A DNA stretch of 64,000 nt from Dongia mobilis (GCF_004363235.1 NZ_SNYW01000013.1:186001-250000); one strand, 5' to 3'. Shown: positions 18,069-28,492, numbered from the stretch's first letter. Numbers and translations are program-made. The notes: a model not told the origin generated them from the sequence alone.

Positions 18069-18296
18069 ATGGCCACGACCGACGGCTCGCTCAACGACCA
18101 GATCCTCGCCAATCGCCAGAAGACCTGGGACGGGATCGGCCGCCTGCTGTTCTGGGGCACGGTCTATGCCCTGCTGCTGACGCTGATCACGGTCCTGCAT
18201 ACGGTCAACGGCCCGTCGATCGGCCTTGCCATCTTCTCGGCGCTCGGCATCATCGTCGGCTTCATCGTCGTGGTGGCGATGGTCAGCCGGAAATAG
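18069..18296 (+). CDS. Small two-span membrane protein, possibly aa3-type cytochrome oxidase subunit IV-like
   Basis: A 75-residue protein with a charged N-terminus (QILANRQKTWDGIGRLLFWG) and two hydrophobic spans at about residues 26-45 and 49-70, ending in SRK. The KTWDGIGRLLFWG approach to the first helix recalls the small CoxIV-type subunit of alphaproteobacterial aa3 oxidases, but that family usually has one span, so the match is tentative. AAGGG lies upstream of the ATG. It is followed by a strong hairpin terminator. No oxidase genes are nearby. Confidence 0.6.
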   Translation: MATTDGSLNDQILANRQKTWDGIGRLLFWGTVYALLLTLITVLHTVNGPSIGLAIFSALGIIVGFIVVVAMVSRK

Positions 18297-18320
18297 CCCT
18301 TTCCCCGATCTGAATGGAAA

Positions 18321-18360
18321 ACGGCGCCGCGCTCACGCGCGGCGCCGTTGTTCTTTTGAC
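18321..18360. terminator. Bidirectional intrinsic terminator
   Basis: A perfect 11-bp stem ACGGCGCCGCG (18321-18331) / CGCGGCGCCGT (18338-18348) with a 6-base loop. It is followed on the plus strand by TTGTTCTTTT and on the minus strand by TTTTCC. It separates the convergent small membrane gene and ndk and would stop transcripts from both. Confidence 0.9.
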
Positions 18361-18371
18361 GCGAGCCGGAA

Positions 18372-18794
18372 TCAACCGACGATATCGGCGCCGGCGAAGA
18401 AATAGGAAATCTCGATCGCGGCGTTCTCCGGGCTGTCGGAACCGTGCACCGAATTGGCTTCGATCGATTCCGCGAATTCCTTGCGGATGGTGCCGGGAGC
18501 AGCGTTGGCCGGATTGGTGGCGCCCATGATCTCGCGGTTCTTGGCGACGGCATTCTCGCCTTCCAGCACCTGCACGACCACCGGGCCGGAGGTCATGAAC
18601 TTCACCAGGTCGGCATAGAACGGGCGGGCGGCATGCACCTCGTAGAACTTCTTGGCCTGGGCTTCGCTCATCTGGATGCGGCGCTGGGCGACGATGCGCA
18701 AGCCGGCTTCCTCGAACTTGGCGTTGATCTTGCCCGTGAGGTTGCGGCGGGTGGCGTCCGGCTTGATGATCGAGAAGGTGCGTTCGATGGCCAT
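18372..18794 (-). CDS. ndk: Nucleoside diphosphate kinase
   Basis: A 140-residue Ndk transferring gamma-phosphate between nucleoside triphosphates and diphosphates. It starts [14 protein letters not shown], and the catalytic His is in [12 protein letters not shown] near residue 117, with [17 protein letters not shown] in between. Length is standard. A plausible sigma-70 promoter lies about 80 bp upstream. Head-to-head with the ABC-F gene. Confidence 0.96.
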   Translation of the reverse strand: MAIERTFSIIKPDATRRNLTGKINAKFEEAGLRIVAQRRIQMSEAQAKKFYEVHAARPFYADLVKFMTSGPVVVQVLEGENAVAKNREIMGATNPANAAPGTIRKEFAESIEANSVHGSDSPENAAIEISYFFAGADIVG

Positions 18795-18873
18795 GATAGT
18801 CCTCGTCTCCTGGGTTTTCTGGCAGGGAAGGGCGCCGGTCATCTGCCGCGCCCCTTGGCGTAAGTCGGGCTGG

Positions 18874-18902
18874 CTTATATACAACTCCACCCCATGAGAC
18901 AA
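18874..18902 (-). promoter_or_regulatory. Candidate sigma-70 promoter of ndk
   Basis: Read on the minus strand: -35 TTGTCT (18902-18897), a 17-bp spacer, then -10 TATAAG (18879-18874). The start would fall near 18868, about 75 bases before the ndk ATG. Spacing is ideal and both boxes are 4/6 matches or better. Not tested. Confidence 0.5.
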
Positions 18903-18964
18903 CCGAGCGGGGATGACAGCCGGCGACACCCCGCTCTCCGGTAAAATAAGCATTCTGGAACAAT

Positions 18965-20890
18965 ATGTTAACGATATCCAACCTTACCTATCGCATCGCC
19001 GGGCGCGAGATCCTGACCAGTGCCAGCGTCAGTGTCGCGGCGGGTCATCATGCCGGCCTGGTCGGGCGCAACGGAGCGGGCAAATCGACCCTCCTCAAGA
19101 TCATCTCCGGCGACCTGCAGGCCGATTCCGGCACCATCGACGTGCCGAAGCACTGGCGCATCGGGCGCCTGGAACAGGAAATGAAGGACCAGGGCCGCTC
19201 GCTGCTTTCCTGTGTCCTCGCCGCCGATAGCGAGCGTACCTCGCTCATGGCCGAGGCAGAGCATGCAAGCGATCCACATCGCATTGCCGAGATTCATGCG
19301 CGCCTGGCCGATATCCAGGCGCACAGTGCCGAAGCGCGCGCGGCCGAGATCCTGGCCGGGCTCGGCTTCGATGCGGCGGCACAGCAACGACCTTTGAGCG
19401 ATTTTTCCGGCGGCTGGCAGATGCGTGTGGCGCTGGCCGCACAGCTTTTCTCCGCCCCCGACCTGATGCTGCTGGACGAGCCCACCAACCATCTCGACCT
19501 CGAGGCAACGCTGTGGCTCGAGAGTTACCTCAAGACCTATCCCGGCACGATCCTGCTGGTGAGCCACGACCGCGACCTCCTCAACAAGGTGGTCAACCGC
19601 ATCATCCATCTCAACCGCGGCAGCATGACCCTCTATACCGGCGGCTATGACGATTTCGAGAATATGCGCCGCCTGCGCATGGAGCAGGACATGGCGATGG
19701 CGGCGAAGATCGACGCCCAGCGCAAGCACATGATGGCCTTCGTCGACCGCTTCCGCTACAAGGCCTCGAAAGCACGCCAGGCGCAGTCGCGCCTCAAGAT
19801 GATTGCCAAGCTGCAGCCCATTTCCGTGATCGCCGAGGAGAAAGGCGTCAACATCTCCTTCCCCCAGCCGGAAGCCTTGCCGCCGCCGCTCATCACCCTC
19901 GACCGCGTTTCGGTCGGCTACGAGCCGGGCAAGCCGATCCTCAGGAATCTCGATCTCCGCCTCGATCCCGATGACCGCATCGCGCTGCTGGGCGCCAACG
20001 GCAACGGCAAGTCGACCTTCGTGAAACTGCTGGCCGGGCGCCTTGCCGCCATGAGCGGCGAGGTGCGGAAATCCTCGAAGATCCGCGTCGGCTATTTCGC
20101 GCAGCACCAGACCGACGAACTGGACCTCGAGGCGACACCGGTAGAGATCATGGGTCGCGCGGCGCCCGAATTGCTGCCGGACAAGCGCCGGGCGCATCTG
20201 GGACGTTTCGGAATCGGCCAGGACCAGGCGCTGACCCGGGTGCGCGAGCTTTCCGGTGGCGAGAAGGCGCGGCTGCTTCTCGCCCTGATGAGCCGGCAAT
20301 CGCCCAACATCCTGCTGCTGGACGAGCCTTCGAACCATCTCGACATCGAAAGCCGCCAGGCGCTGGTCGAGGCGATCAACGAATTCGAGGGTGCCGTCAT
20401 CGTCATCAGCCACGATCCCAACCTGATCGAGCTCAGCGCCGACCGCCTGTGGCTGGTCAAGGATGGCGCGGTCAAACCCTTCGACGGCGACATGGAGGAT
20501 TATCGGCGCCTCATCATCAGCGAGCGGCGTGAGCGCCAGCGCAGCGAGCGCCAGGTGACCCAGCGCAAGGGCGCCCTGCCCGAAAAGGCGGCCGCCCCGA
20601 AGAGCGCCGCAGCCCATGGCGCGGCGCCGGCGCCGAAACCGAAGGCGGCAGCACAGCCGCCAAAGAAGCCCGCCATCTCGCCGGAGAAGAAGAAGGCGCT
20701 GGCCGGGGCCGAGACCGCCATCGCCAAGCTGACCCAGGCCCTCGACCTCATCGAAGGCAAGCTGGCCGACCCCGCCCTCTACAACAATGGCGGTACGGCG
20801 GAGCTCGCCACCTGGCAGACCAAGCACGCCGAGGTGAAGAAGAAGCTGGCTGAGGCCGAAGAGAAATGGCTTGAGTTGAGCGCGGGGTGA
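18965..20890 (+). CDS. ABC-F family ATPase (YheS/Uup-like)
   Basis: A 641-residue soluble protein with two ATP-binding cassettes and no membrane domain. Cassette 1: Walker [10 protein letters not shown] near residue 35, signature [11 protein letters not shown], Walker [15 protein letters not shown]. Cassette 2: [34 protein letters not shown]. An interdomain linker with charged helix (residues 230-290) and a C-terminal Lys/Ala/Pro-rich region plus coiled coil (about 580-641) match YheS/Uup-type translation factors acting on the ribosome. The ATG at 18965 follows a GGAAC sequence. Divergent from ndk. Confidence 0.92.
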   Translation: MLTISNLTYRIAGREILTSASVSVAAGHHAGLVGRNGAGKSTLLKIISGDLQADSGTIDVPKHWRIGRLEQEMKDQGRSLLSCVLAADSERTSLMAEAEHASDPHRIAEIHARLADIQAHSAEARAAEILAGLGFDAAAQQRPLSDFSGGWQMRVALAAQLFSAPDLMLLDEPTNHLDLEATLWLESYLKTYPGTILLVSHDRDLLNKVVNRIIHLNRGSMTLYTGGYDDFENMRRLRMEQDMAMAAKIDAQRKHMMAFVDRFRYKASKARQAQSRLKMIAKLQPISVIAEEKGVNISFPQPEALPPPLITLDRVSVGYEPGKPILRNLDLRLDPDDRIALLGANGNGKSTFVKLLAGRLAAMSGEVRKSSKIRVGYFAQHQTDELDLEATPVEIMGRAAPELLPDKRRAHLGRFGIGQDQALTRVRELSGGEKARLLLALMSRQSPNILLLDEPSNHLDIESRQALVEAINEFEGAVIVISHDPNLIELSADRLWLVKDGAVKPFDGDMEDYRRLIISERRERQRSERQVTQRKGALPEKAAAPKSAAAHGAAPAPKPKAAAQPPKKPAISPEKKKALAGAETAIAKLTQALDLIEGKLADPALYNNGGTAELATWQTKHAEVKKKLAEAEEKWLELSAG

Positions 20891-20908
20891 GGCCGCGAAG
20901 ATCCAGCC

Positions 20909-21862
20909 CTACCCCGCCCGTTCCATCAACAATCTTGCCGCCGCCAGATCCTCGAGCGCGGTGCCGACGGATTTGAAGAGCGTGATCTCGTCGGGCGATT
21001 GGCGGCCCTTGGCCGTACCGCGCGCGAGGCCGTGAAGATCGGCGACGATGTCCTCGGGCGTCAGGGCGCCCGATTTGATGGCGAGCACGATATCGCCCGC
21101 TTCCTTGAGGGCACCCGCCATCGTATCGACATAGACCCTGGCGCGGCGCACGGCCTCGTCATCGCTCTCGCGCATCTCCGGGAGGAACGCACCGACCAGG
21201 TCGAGATGCTGGCCGGGCCGGAGCCAGGCACCCTTCACCAGCGGCTCGTGGGAGAGCGTGCCGGTGCTGATGATGTCGGCGGCGCGCACCGCGGCTTCGA
21301 GATCCGGCGCCACCTCGACCGCGATTCCGGCGGCCTTGAGTTCCTCGGCCTTGGCCGCGGCCTTCTTGGGATCGCGCGCCCAGAGCAGCGAGCGGGTTAT
21401 CGGCCGCACCGCCCGGTGCGCCTCGATCAACGGCCGGGAGAGGGCGCCGGCACCCACCATCAAATGCGTTGCCGCATCGGGCCTCGCGCAATAATCGGCG
21501 GCGAGGGCCGAGGCCGCCGCCGTGCGCCGGACCGTCAGCGCCTTGCCATCGATGAGGGCCCGGGGCTCGCCGGTAAGGCCGTCGAGCAGCAGATAGAGGC
21601 CCTGTACGGCGGGCAGGTTGCGGGCACCATTCCCTGGCGTGATGGTGACGATCTTGATGCCGATGGATTTCCCCGCCTCCCAGGCCGGCATCAGCAGCAG
21701 CGTCTGGTCCGCCTCGCCATCCGGCATCTCGATGCCGTGATGGTGGCGGATCGGCACGGTCCAGTTGCCGGCAAAGGCCGCGCGCAGTGCGGCGACGAGG
21801 CCCTTATAGTCGAGCAGCGCGTCGACTTTCCGGGCAGGCAGGAAGGGAATGTTGTCCGTCAT
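20909..21862 (-). CDS. Ornithine cyclodeaminase/mu-crystallin family protein
   Basis: A 317-residue member of the OCD/mu-crystallin family of NAD(P)-binding enzymes. Blocks seen: MPAWEAGKSIGIKIVTITPGN, LIDGKALTVRRTAAASALAA, the dinucleotide loop MVGAGALSRPLIEAH and GAFLPEMRESDDEAVRRA. Members act as ornithine cyclodeaminase, L-alanine dehydrogenase or delta-1-pyrroline-2-carboxylate reductase; the motifs do not decide between them. The ATG at 21862 (MTDNIPFLPARKV) starts the conserved region; the longer open frame overlaps the divergent miaB start. Convergent with the ABC-F gene. Confidence 0.87.
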   Translation of the reverse strand: MTDNIPFLPARKVDALLDYKGLVAALRAAFAGNWTVPIRHHHGIEMPDGEADQTLLLMPAWEAGKSIGIKIVTITPGNGARNLPAVQGLYLLLDGLTGEPRALIDGKALTVRRTAAASALAADYCARPDAATHLMVGAGALSRPLIEAHRAVRPITRSLLWARDPKKAAAKAEELKAAGIAVEVAPDLEAAVRAADIISTGTLSHEPLVKGAWLRPGQHLDLVGAFLPEMRESDDEAVRRARVYVDTMAGALKEAGDIVLAIKSGALTPEDIVADLHGLARGTAKGRQSPDEITLFKSVGTALEDLAAARLLMERAG

Positions 21863-22049
21863 GATGGCCGGGAGAGTAGCGAGCGGCCGGAAACCACGCA
21901 ATTCGCCCTGGGCACAGGCCTCGCCTCGCGGATATTTCAGCAATGTTTCAGCAGGATAGCCTGCATTGCGGGCAGCCCGTGAATGGGCTACACCCGCCTT
22001 TGGCGGCATGGTATCTTTGCCGGCATGAAGCGACTCCGCCCGATTGCCT

Positions 22050-23513
22050 ATGCCGCCGAAGGTTAGAGGACCCGCACCGACCTTGGGCAAGAAGCTCTTC
22101 ATCAAGACCTATGGCTGCCAGATGAACGTCTATGATTCCGCCCGCATGGCGGATCTGCTGACGCCGCTCGGCTATGGCATCACGGAAGACCAGGCGGATG
22201 CCGACATGGTCATCCTCAACACCTGCCATATCCGCGAGAAGGCGTCGGAAAAGACCTTCAGCGAATTGGGTCGCCTGCGCGCCCAGCGCCATGAGCGCCA
22301 GCAATCGGGACGCGACACCATCATCGCGGTGGCCGGCTGTGTTGCCCAGGCCGAGGGCGCCGAGATCATGCGCCGCATTCCCGACATCGATATCGTGCTG
22401 GGGCCGCAGACCTATCACCGACTGCCCGAGATGGTGGCCCGCGCCACCCGCGCCCGGGAAGAGAAACTGGGGCGGAGCGGCAAGCCGTTCCGCGGCGCCA
22501 ATCTGCTCGACACCGAATTCCCGGCAGAATCGAAATTCGACCACCTGCCGGAGGCGGCTGCCCCGCAGGGCGTCACCGCCTTCCTCGCCATCCAGGAAGG
22601 GTGCGACAAATTCTGTACCTTCTGCGTCGTGCCCTATACCCGCGGCGCCGAGTTCTCGCGTCCCGTCCAGCAGATCACGGCGGAAGCGCGGCGACTGGTC
22701 GACCAGGGCGCCCGCGAGATCACGCTTCTCGGCCAGAACGTGAATGCCTTTCACGGCGAGGGGCCGGCGGGTGGCAGCTGGAACCTGGCGCGGCTTGTCC
22801 GCCATCTTGCCGACGCGCTGCCCGATCTCCGGCGCATCCGCTACACTACATCGCATCCCCGCGACATGGATGACGACCTCATCCGCGCCCATGGCGAGTT
22901 GCCGCAGCTGATGCCCTTCCTGCACCTGCCCGTGCAATCGGGCTCGGACCGCATCCTTGCCGAGATGAACCGGCAGCACGATGCCGATCATTTTCGCCGG
23001 ATCATCGAGCGCCTGCGCAAGGCGCGTCCCGATATCGCGCTTTCCTCGGATTTCATCATCGGTTTCCCCGGCGAAACCGATGCCGACCACCGGGCGACCG
23101 TGAAGCTGATCGAGGAGATCGGTTTTGCGCAGAGCTTCAGTTTCAAATATTCGGCCCGCCCCGGCACGCCGGCTGCCGTGCTGGAACGCCAGGTGCCCGA
23201 ATCCGTGATGGACGGGCGCCTGCAGGAGATCCAGGCGCTGCTGGAGCGGCAACTGACCGAATTCAACCGCGCCACGATCGGCCGGCGCGTGCCGGTCCTC
23301 ATCGAGAAGCCGGGTCGCCATCCGGGACAGATGATCGGCAAGTCGCCCTGGCTGCAGCCGGTGCATGCGCTGCTGCCGGCCGGAACCATCGGCCGCGAGG
23401 TCGAAATCGAAATCACCGAGCTCAAGCATTACAGCCTGGGCGGCCAGCCCACTGGCCTTCAGCCGGCGGCGGGCTTCGCCGCGGAGCCACAACCGGAGAG
23501 AGCCATCGCGTGA
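22050..23513 (+). CDS. miaB: tRNA-2-methylthio-N6-dimethylallyladenosine synthase
   Basis: A 487-residue radical-SAM methylthiotransferase that modifies A37 of tRNAs. N-terminal UPF0004 domain with its three cluster Cys in [18 protein letters not shown] and [10 protein letters not shown]. The radical-SAM motif CDKFCTFC is near residue 188, followed by [18 protein letters not shown]-like RNA-binding domain sits at the C-terminus. The start is ATG 22050; a TTG two codons earlier is equally in frame. The stop overlaps the GTG of phoH. First gene of the miaB-phoH-ybeY-corC-lnt run. Confidence 0.94.
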   Translation: MPPKVRGPAPTLGKKLFIKTYGCQMNVYDSARMADLLTPLGYGITEDQADADMVILNTCHIREKASEKTFSELGRLRAQRHERQQSGRDTIIAVAGCVAQAEGAEIMRRIPDIDIVLGPQTYHRLPEMVARATRAREEKLGRSGKPFRGANLLDTEFPAESKFDHLPEAAAPQGVTAFLAIQEGCDKFCTFCVVPYTRGAEFSRPVQQITAEARRLVDQGAREITLLGQNVNAFHGEGPAGGSWNLARLVRHLADALPDLRRIRYTTSHPRDMDDDLIRAHGELPQLMPFLHLPVQSGSDRILAEMNRQHDADHFRRIIERLRKARPDIALSSDFIIGFPGETDADHRATVKLIEEIGFAQSFSFKYSARPGTPAAVLERQVPESVMDGRLQEIQALLERQLTEFNRATIGRRVPVLIEKPGRHPGQMIGKSPWLQPVHALLPAGTIGREVEIEITELKHYSLGGQPTGLQPAAGFAAEPQPERAIA

Positions 23514-24577
23514 GTGCCACCCCCCTCGCCCCGATCGCCCCGCCCTTGCACCTGCAATTCGAAGACAACCGATTATTGCCGCAGCTCTTCGGCCAGCATG
23601 ACCAGAACCTGGCGCGGATCGAGCAGCAGCTTGGCGTTTCCATGGTCTCGCGCGGCAACCAGCTGGCAATCTCGGGCGAACCGGAAGCGGTCGCCACCGC
23701 CAAGCAGATCATGACCAGCCTCTATCAGCGGCTGAAGCGCGGCCTCGAGGTTGACCGCAACGAGGTCGACGCGGCACTGCGCCTCGCCCGCGCCGACGAG
23801 GGCATGGAACCCAATCTGTTCGATGGCGCCAAGGACGGCACTGCGATCCGCACGGCGCGGCGCCACATCACGCCGCGCTCGGCCATGCAGGCCAAATACA
23901 TGCGCATGCTGCACGAGAAGGAACTGGTCTTCGGCCTGGGCCCCGCCGGCACCGGCAAGACCTATCTTGCCGTCGCCGTCGCCGTGGCCATGCTCACCAA
24001 GGGGGCGGTCGACCGCATCATCCTGTCGCGCCCCGCGGTCGAGGCCGGCGAGCGTTTGGGTTTCCTGCCCGGCGACATGCGCGAGAAGGTCGACCCCTAT
24101 CTGCGCCCGCTTTACGATGCGCTCAACGACATGCTGCCCGCCGACCAGGTGGTGAAGCGCATGACCTCGGGCGAGATCGAGGTGGCGCCGCTGGCCTTCA
24201 TGCGCGGCCGCACCCTGGCGCATTCCTTCGTCATCCTGGACGAGGCGCAGAACACCACGCCGATGCAGATGAAGATGTTCCTGACCCGCCTCGGCGAAGG
24301 CTCGCGCATGGCGGTGACCGGCGACCTGTCGCAGATCGACCTGCCGAGCGGCACCAAATCCGGGCTGAAGGATGCGCTGGAGGCGGTCGAGCATATCCCC
24401 GAAATCGGCATCGCCCGCTTCAACGAGGTGGATGTCGTGCGCCATCCGCTGGTGGCCCGGATCGTCGGCGCCTATGATTCCCGCGACCGCAAGCAGGCCA
24501 AGGCCGCCAAGGATGCGGCCCGGGAATCCACCAGGGAATCCGGAGGCCGGGAAACCACGCCGCGCAGCGGGGTGTGA
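23510..24577 (+). CDS. PhoH-family ATPase (YbeZ-like)
   Basis: A 355-residue PhoH-like protein. An N-terminal KH-like/R3H-type region (residues 10-90, with [17 protein letters not shown]) precedes the ATPase core: Walker [14 protein letters not shown] near residue 142, Walker [21 protein letters not shown] and a [17 protein letters not shown] tail. Known to partner with YbeY in RNA metabolism in several bacteria. GTG start overlaps miaB (GTGA) and its stop overlaps ybeY (GTGA). The last 30 residues are charged and low-complexity. Confidence 0.93.
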   Translation: MSATPLAPIAPPLHLQFEDNRLLPQLFGQHDQNLARIEQQLGVSMVSRGNQLAISGEPEAVATAKQIMTSLYQRLKRGLEVDRNEVDAALRLARADEGMEPNLFDGAKDGTAIRTARRHITPRSAMQAKYMRMLHEKELVFGLGPAGTGKTYLAVAVAVAMLTKGAVDRIILSRPAVEAGERLGFLPGDMREKVDPYLRPLYDALNDMLPADQVVKRMTSGEIEVAPLAFMRGRTLAHSFVILDEAQNTTPMQMKMFLTRLGEGSRMAVTGDLSQIDLPSGTKSGLKDALEAVEHIPEIGIARFNEVDVVRHPLVARIVGAYDSRDRKQAKAAKDAARESTRESGGRETTPRSGV

Positions 24578-25134
24578 CGTCCGGCGCGCACATTCCGAGC
24601 CTGCGTATCGCCATCGAGGTTGCGCGCCAGGGCTGGACACGGTCGCTCCCCGATGCGGCAAAACTCGGCCGCCAGGCGGCGCGACGGGCGCTCAAGGCGG
24701 GCCTCGCCAGCGGGCAGCCCCGCCCGGCCAGCCTTGCCGGCCGCCCGTCCCTGCAATGTGCGCTGATCCTCAGCGACGACGCGCCGGTGCGTGTTCTCAA
24801 CCGCGACTATCGTGGCAAGGACCAGCCGACCAACGTCCTCTCTTTCGCTGCGCTGGACGGCCTTCCCCTTGATTCCAAAGGCCTCGCCCACCATTTCCCG
24901 ACCGATGCGCCAATCCATCTGGGGGACGTGATCCTGGCGCTGGGGACCCTGAAACGCGAGGCGCGGGAACAACACAAGTCCCTGAAACAGCACTATGTGC
25001 ATCTGGTGGTGCATGGTGTGCTACATTTGCTGGGCTTCGATCACATGCGCGCGCGAGATGCGCTCAGGATGGAGGCGCTGGAGCGGGAGGTGCTGGCCGG
25101 TCTCGGCTGGCCGGATCCCTATTTGTTGGTGTAA
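24574..25134 (+). CDS. ybeY: Endoribonuclease YbeY (16S rRNA maturation factor)
   Basis: A 186-residue YbeY with the zinc-binding motif HGVLHLLGFDH near residue 146, preceded by the LNRDYRGKDQPTNVLSF block and IHLGDVILALGTLKREA. It processes the 16S rRNA 3' end and takes part in ribosome quality control. GTG start overlapping phoH (GTGA) implies translational coupling. N-terminal 50 residues are more variable and Arg/Ala-rich. Confidence 0.94.
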   Translation: MTSGAHIPSLRIAIEVARQGWTRSLPDAAKLGRQAARRALKAGLASGQPRPASLAGRPSLQCALILSDDAPVRVLNRDYRGKDQPTNVLSFAALDGLPLDSKGLAHHFPTDAPIHLGDVILALGTLKREAREQHKSLKQHYVHLVVHGVLHLLGFDHMRARDALRMEALEREVLAGLGWPDPYLLV

Positions 25135-25145
25135 CTGGAAAGAAG

Positions 25146-26072
25146 ATGAGCGACATACCGACTAGAAGCGGCGCGGCTGAGGAGAACGGCAGACCGCGCC
25201 TGGGTTTCAAGAACCTCCTGAAAATGTTCCGCCGGCGGACCAGCAGCGAAAGCGCGCTCAGGGATGCGATCGAGGAATTGATCGAGGAATCCGAGGCTGG
25301 CGACGATGGCGAGACGCCACTCGATTCCAACGAATCCTCGCTGCTGCTCAATGTCCTCAAGCTCGGCGATCTCACCGCCTATGACGTGATGGTGCCGCGC
25401 GCCGATATCCGCGCCCTGCCCGAGACGGTCGATCTCAAGGGCCTGCTTCAGACGGTGCGCGAATTCGGCCATTCGCGCCTCCCCATCTATGCCGAGGATC
25501 TCGACGACATCATCGGCATCGTCCATGTGAAGGACGTGCTGACCGCCTTCACCGATCCCGATTCCTTCCAGTTGAAGAAGATCCTGCGCGAGCCGATGTT
25601 CATCTCGCCCTCGATCCGCGTCCTCGATCTCCTCCTGCAGATGCGCCAGAACCGCGCCCACATGGCCCTCGTCGTCGACGAATTCGGCGGCATCGACGGC
25701 CTCGTCACCATCGAGGATCTGGTCGAGGAGATCATCGGCGAGATCGAGGACGAGCATGACGTGGTGAAGGGCCCGCATCTGGTCAGCCGGCCGGACGGCA
25801 CGCTGCTGGCCGATGCCAGGACGCCGATCGAGGATTTCGAGGAGAAGGTGGGTTCGGTCTTGACCGATGACGAGCGCGAGGCCGATATCGACACGCTGGG
25901 CGGCCTTGTCATGTCGCTGACCGACCGCGTGCCCATTCGCGGCGAATTGGTGACACACTCCTCCGGTATCGTCTTCGAAGTGCTGGACGCCGACCCGCGG
26001 CGCATCAAGCGCCTGCGGGTGCGCAACATCCCGCCGCAGGCGTCCGGGGAAAAGAACAAGGACAAGGACTAG
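25146..26072 (+). CDS. HlyC/CorC-family CBS-domain protein
   Basis: A 308-residue protein with the CorC/YbeX layout: an acidic N-terminus, a linker VMVPRADIRALPETVDLKGL, two CBS domains at about residues 75-195, then the CorC_HlyC transporter-associated domain (LLADARTPIEDFEEKVGSVL). It lacks the DUF21 membrane domain, so it is a soluble form, implicated in magnesium/cobalt efflux or ribosome homeostasis in related bacteria. Eleven bases after ybeY and 7 bases before lnt, in the expected operon order. The AGAAAG-like site before the ATG is weak. Confidence 0.9.
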   Translation: MSDIPTRSGAAEENGRPRLGFKNLLKMFRRRTSSESALRDAIEELIEESEAGDDGETPLDSNESSLLLNVLKLGDLTAYDVMVPRADIRALPETVDLKGLLQTVREFGHSRLPIYAEDLDDIIGIVHVKDVLTAFTDPDSFQLKKILREPMFISPSIRVLDLLLQMRQNRAHMALVVDEFGGIDGLVTIEDLVEEIIGEIEDEHDVVKGPHLVSRPDGTLLADARTPIEDFEEKVGSVLTDDEREADIDTLGGLVMSLTDRVPIRGELVTHSSGIVFEVLDADPRRIKRLRVRNIPPQASGEKNKDKD

Positions 26073-26079
26073 CCCCATC

Positions 26080-27624
26080 TTGCACCGGCTTGCGCAATGC
26101 TACGCCCGTCTCGGGTCTCTCTCCCCCTGGGCGCGGCGCAGCCTCGCCGTGTTGCTGGGTGCGCTGGGGGCGCTTGCCTTCGCGCCGGTCAATGCAATCC
26201 CGGCCATGGCGGTCGCCCTCGTCGGCCTGTTCTGGCTGATCCAGAGCGCGCCCACGCGGCGGCGCGCCTTCAACGTGGCATGGTTCTGGGGCTTCGGCCA
26301 TTTCGCCGCCGGCAATTTCTGGATTGCCAACTCCTTCCTCATTGATGCGGCGCGCTTCGGCTGGATGATGCCGCCGGTGATCGGCGGCCTTGCCGCCTTT
26401 CTCGCGCTCTATCCCGGTCTGGTCGGGGCCGCCCTGTGGCGGCGCGACGATCTGTCGCCCGGCCGCATCCTCGCCTTCGCCGCGCTCTTCACCATCGGCG
26501 AATGGCTGCGCGGCCATGTGCTGACCGGCTATCCCTGGAACCTCACCGCCTATGTCTGGGATGCCAGCGTCGCGATGATGCAATCGGTCGCGCTGTGGGG
26601 TGCCTGGGGCCTCGGTTTCGTGACGGTGCTGGTCTTCACGCTGCCGGCGATGTTGGGTGCTGCAACCGGCCGGCGTCAGCTTCTATTCCTCGGCGGCGGT
26701 CTTGCCCTGCTGGCCGGGCTATGGCTCGGCGGGTCGCTGCGCCTCGATGCCGCGGCGTCGGCCCATGTGCCGGATGTCAGGCTGCGCATCGTGCAGGCCA
26801 ATATTTCGCAGGCCGAGCGCATGCTGACCGATCCCGGTTTGCGGCACCTCGAGAAGCATGTCGCCCTCACCCGCATGACGCCCGGCTTCGGCGAGTCCAA
26901 TGTCGTGGTCTGGCCCGAATCCGGCGCCGACTTCTTTCTCGAGCGCAAGCCGGATCTGCGACAGTTTATCGCAACGGCTGTACCGCCGGGCGGTACGCTG
27001 CTGACCGGTACAATTCGCGGTTGGCCCGAGACCGGCAAGATTTCCGAAATCTGGAACTCGCTGACGGTGCTCGACGGCAGCGGCAATCTGCTGGCGACAG
27101 CCGACAAGGCGCATCTGGTGCCGCTTGGCGAATACGTCCCCTTGCGGGACTTGTTTCCTTTCATCAACAAGTTGACGCCGGGCTCGATGGATTTCTCGGC
27201 CGCAGCCGGGCCGCAGACCATTGCCGTGCCAGGCGCACCCGATGCCGGCCCGCTGATCTGCTACGAGGTGATTTTCCCGGGTGCCGTGACAAATCCGGTG
27301 CGGCCGCAATGGCTGGTGAACATTACTAATGATGGCTGGTTCGGCATCAGCCCGGGCCCTTATCAGCATTTTGTCGCGGCGCGCTTCCGTTCGGTCGAGG
27401 AAGGCCTGCCAATGGTCCGCGCCGCGAATACCGGCATTTCAGGCATAATAGATTCCTATGGCCGGATCGAAGCGATCAGCGAACTGGGAACCGAAGCCGT
27501 TCTTGACGGCGCCTTGCCGGTGGCCCTGCCGGCGACGGTTTTCGCGCGCTGGGGCCTTTGGCCCGTGATCTTGCTTGTAACTATTGGTATCATTCCCCTG
27601 CTGCTCCAGCGGCTGCCAAGGTAG
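26080..27624 (+). CDS. lnt: Apolipoprotein N-acyltransferase
   Basis: A 514-residue inner-membrane enzyme that adds the third acyl chain to lipoproteins. About six N-terminal membrane spans to residue 225, then a nitrilase-like periplasmic domain with the catalytic triad: Glu in VVWPESGADFFLER, Lys in ADKAHLVPLGEYVP and Cys in LICYEVIFPG. A final span lies at the C-terminus. The start appears to be TTG at 26080, as no in-frame ATG is close. This gene is known as actA in acid-tolerant rhizobia (established knowledge), in the same gene order. Confidence 0.94.
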   Translation: MHRLAQCYARLGSLSPWARRSLAVLLGALGALAFAPVNAIPAMAVALVGLFWLIQSAPTRRRAFNVAWFWGFGHFAAGNFWIANSFLIDAARFGWMMPPVIGGLAAFLALYPGLVGAALWRRDDLSPGRILAFAALFTIGEWLRGHVLTGYPWNLTAYVWDASVAMMQSVALWGAWGLGFVTVLVFTLPAMLGAATGRRQLLFLGGGLALLAGLWLGGSLRLDAAASAHVPDVRLRIVQANISQAERMLTDPGLRHLEKHVALTRMTPGFGESNVVVWPESGADFFLERKPDLRQFIATAVPPGGTLLTGTIRGWPETGKISEIWNSLTVLDGSGNLLATADKAHLVPLGEYVPLRDLFPFINKLTPGSMDFSAAAGPQTIAVPGAPDAGPLICYEVIFPGAVTNPVRPQWLVNITNDGWFGISPGPYQHFVAARFRSVEEGLPMVRAANTGISGIIDSYGRIEAISELGTEAVLDGALPVALPATVFARWGLWPVILLVTIGIIPLLLQRLPR

Positions 27625-27886
27625 CGTCTGGAACTTTCTCGCGGTTAGGTTGTTGCCATCTTGGGCGGCCGCAGCAGCCCTGCCATGCAGCCGCCGACGA
27701 AGCGATTGACCGCCCATCTGCCTTGTGACAAGACCAAGTCGTCAAGGGATAACCTGCAGTCGGAGGGGCTGGGATTGCAGGAGCGGCTCGACGCCGTGCG
27801 AAAGCCAGAATTGGCGCCGGGCGCATTAGCAGAAAAAAAATCTGTCGACCTGTTTCAGGTTGGACCGCGAGGAGACAAGAAACAAA

Positions 27887-28375
27887 ATGGCAAAGGGTAC
27901 CAAGCAGGGCGCCGGCAAGGGGCGCAAGTCTTCCGGCCGCATGGCGAGCAAGGGATTCCCCAACCCGATCGACGTGCATGTCGGCCAGCGCATCCGGTTG
28001 CGCCGCACATTGCTGGGCATGAGCCAGGAAAAGCTCGGCGAGGCGATCGGCCTCACCTTCCAGCAGGTGCAGAAATACGAACGTGGCGCCAATCGCGTCG
28101 GGTCGAGCCGTCTGTTCGACCTCGGCCGCGTGCTCGACGTGCCGATTTCCTATTTCTTCGAGGACATGCCCAACAGCGTGCAGGAGAAGAGCCCGTCCAA
28201 GCTGATGGGTGTCTCGACGCCGCCGGCCGTGGATTACGAGCCCGACCCCATGGCCAAGCGCGAGACCCTGGAACTGGTGCGCGCCTATTACAAGATTCCC
28301 CAGGCCTCGGTCCGCAAGCGCATATTCGAGCTTACCAAGACCCTCGCCAAGAGCAGCGGCGGCGACGAGGATTGA
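27887..28375 (+). CDS. XRE-family helix-turn-helix regulator (PraR/PhrR-like)
   Basis: A 162-residue regulator. A Lys/Gly-rich N-terminal 20 residues are followed by PNPIDVHVGQRIRLRRTLLG and the helix-turn-helix MSQEKLGEAIGLTFQQVQKY ending ERGANRVGSSRL; the rest is a helical tail. It closely resembles PraR/PhrR proteins of rhizobia, which sit between lnt and metK as here and affect quorum sensing, biofilm or acid response. Orthology in function is inference. ATG 27887 has GAGGAG 12 bases upstream. A terminator follows. Confidence 0.9.
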   Translation: MAKGTKQGAGKGRKSSGRMASKGFPNPIDVHVGQRIRLRRTLLGMSQEKLGEAIGLTFQQVQKYERGANRVGSSRLFDLGRVLDVPISYFFEDMPNSVQEKSPSKLMGVSTPPAVDYEPDPMAKRETLELVRAYYKIPQASVRKRIFELTKTLAKSSGGDED

Positions 28376-28463
28376 GGCCCGTTTTTCGGGGATTCATCAG
28401 GGGATTCTGGGCAGCCTGCCCGCGCCCAAAACGCGCTTGACCGCGGATTCCCGCTCAACCATG

Positions 28464-28492
28464 ATCCCGGCCGCGCTGCGGCCGGGATTTTT
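28464..28492 (+). terminator. Intrinsic terminator after the XRE regulator
   Basis: A perfect 11-bp stem ATCCCGGCCGC (28464-28474) / GCGGCCGGGAT (28478-28488) with a GCT loop, running directly into TTTTT (28488-28492). It should end the miaB-to-regulator transcript before metK. Confidence 0.9.

Noticed and set aside
27630-27654. EcfG-like promoter GGAAC-N16-TGTT before the XRE regulator
   Set aside because: One mismatch in the essential CGTT box and over 200 bases from the start; not strong enough.
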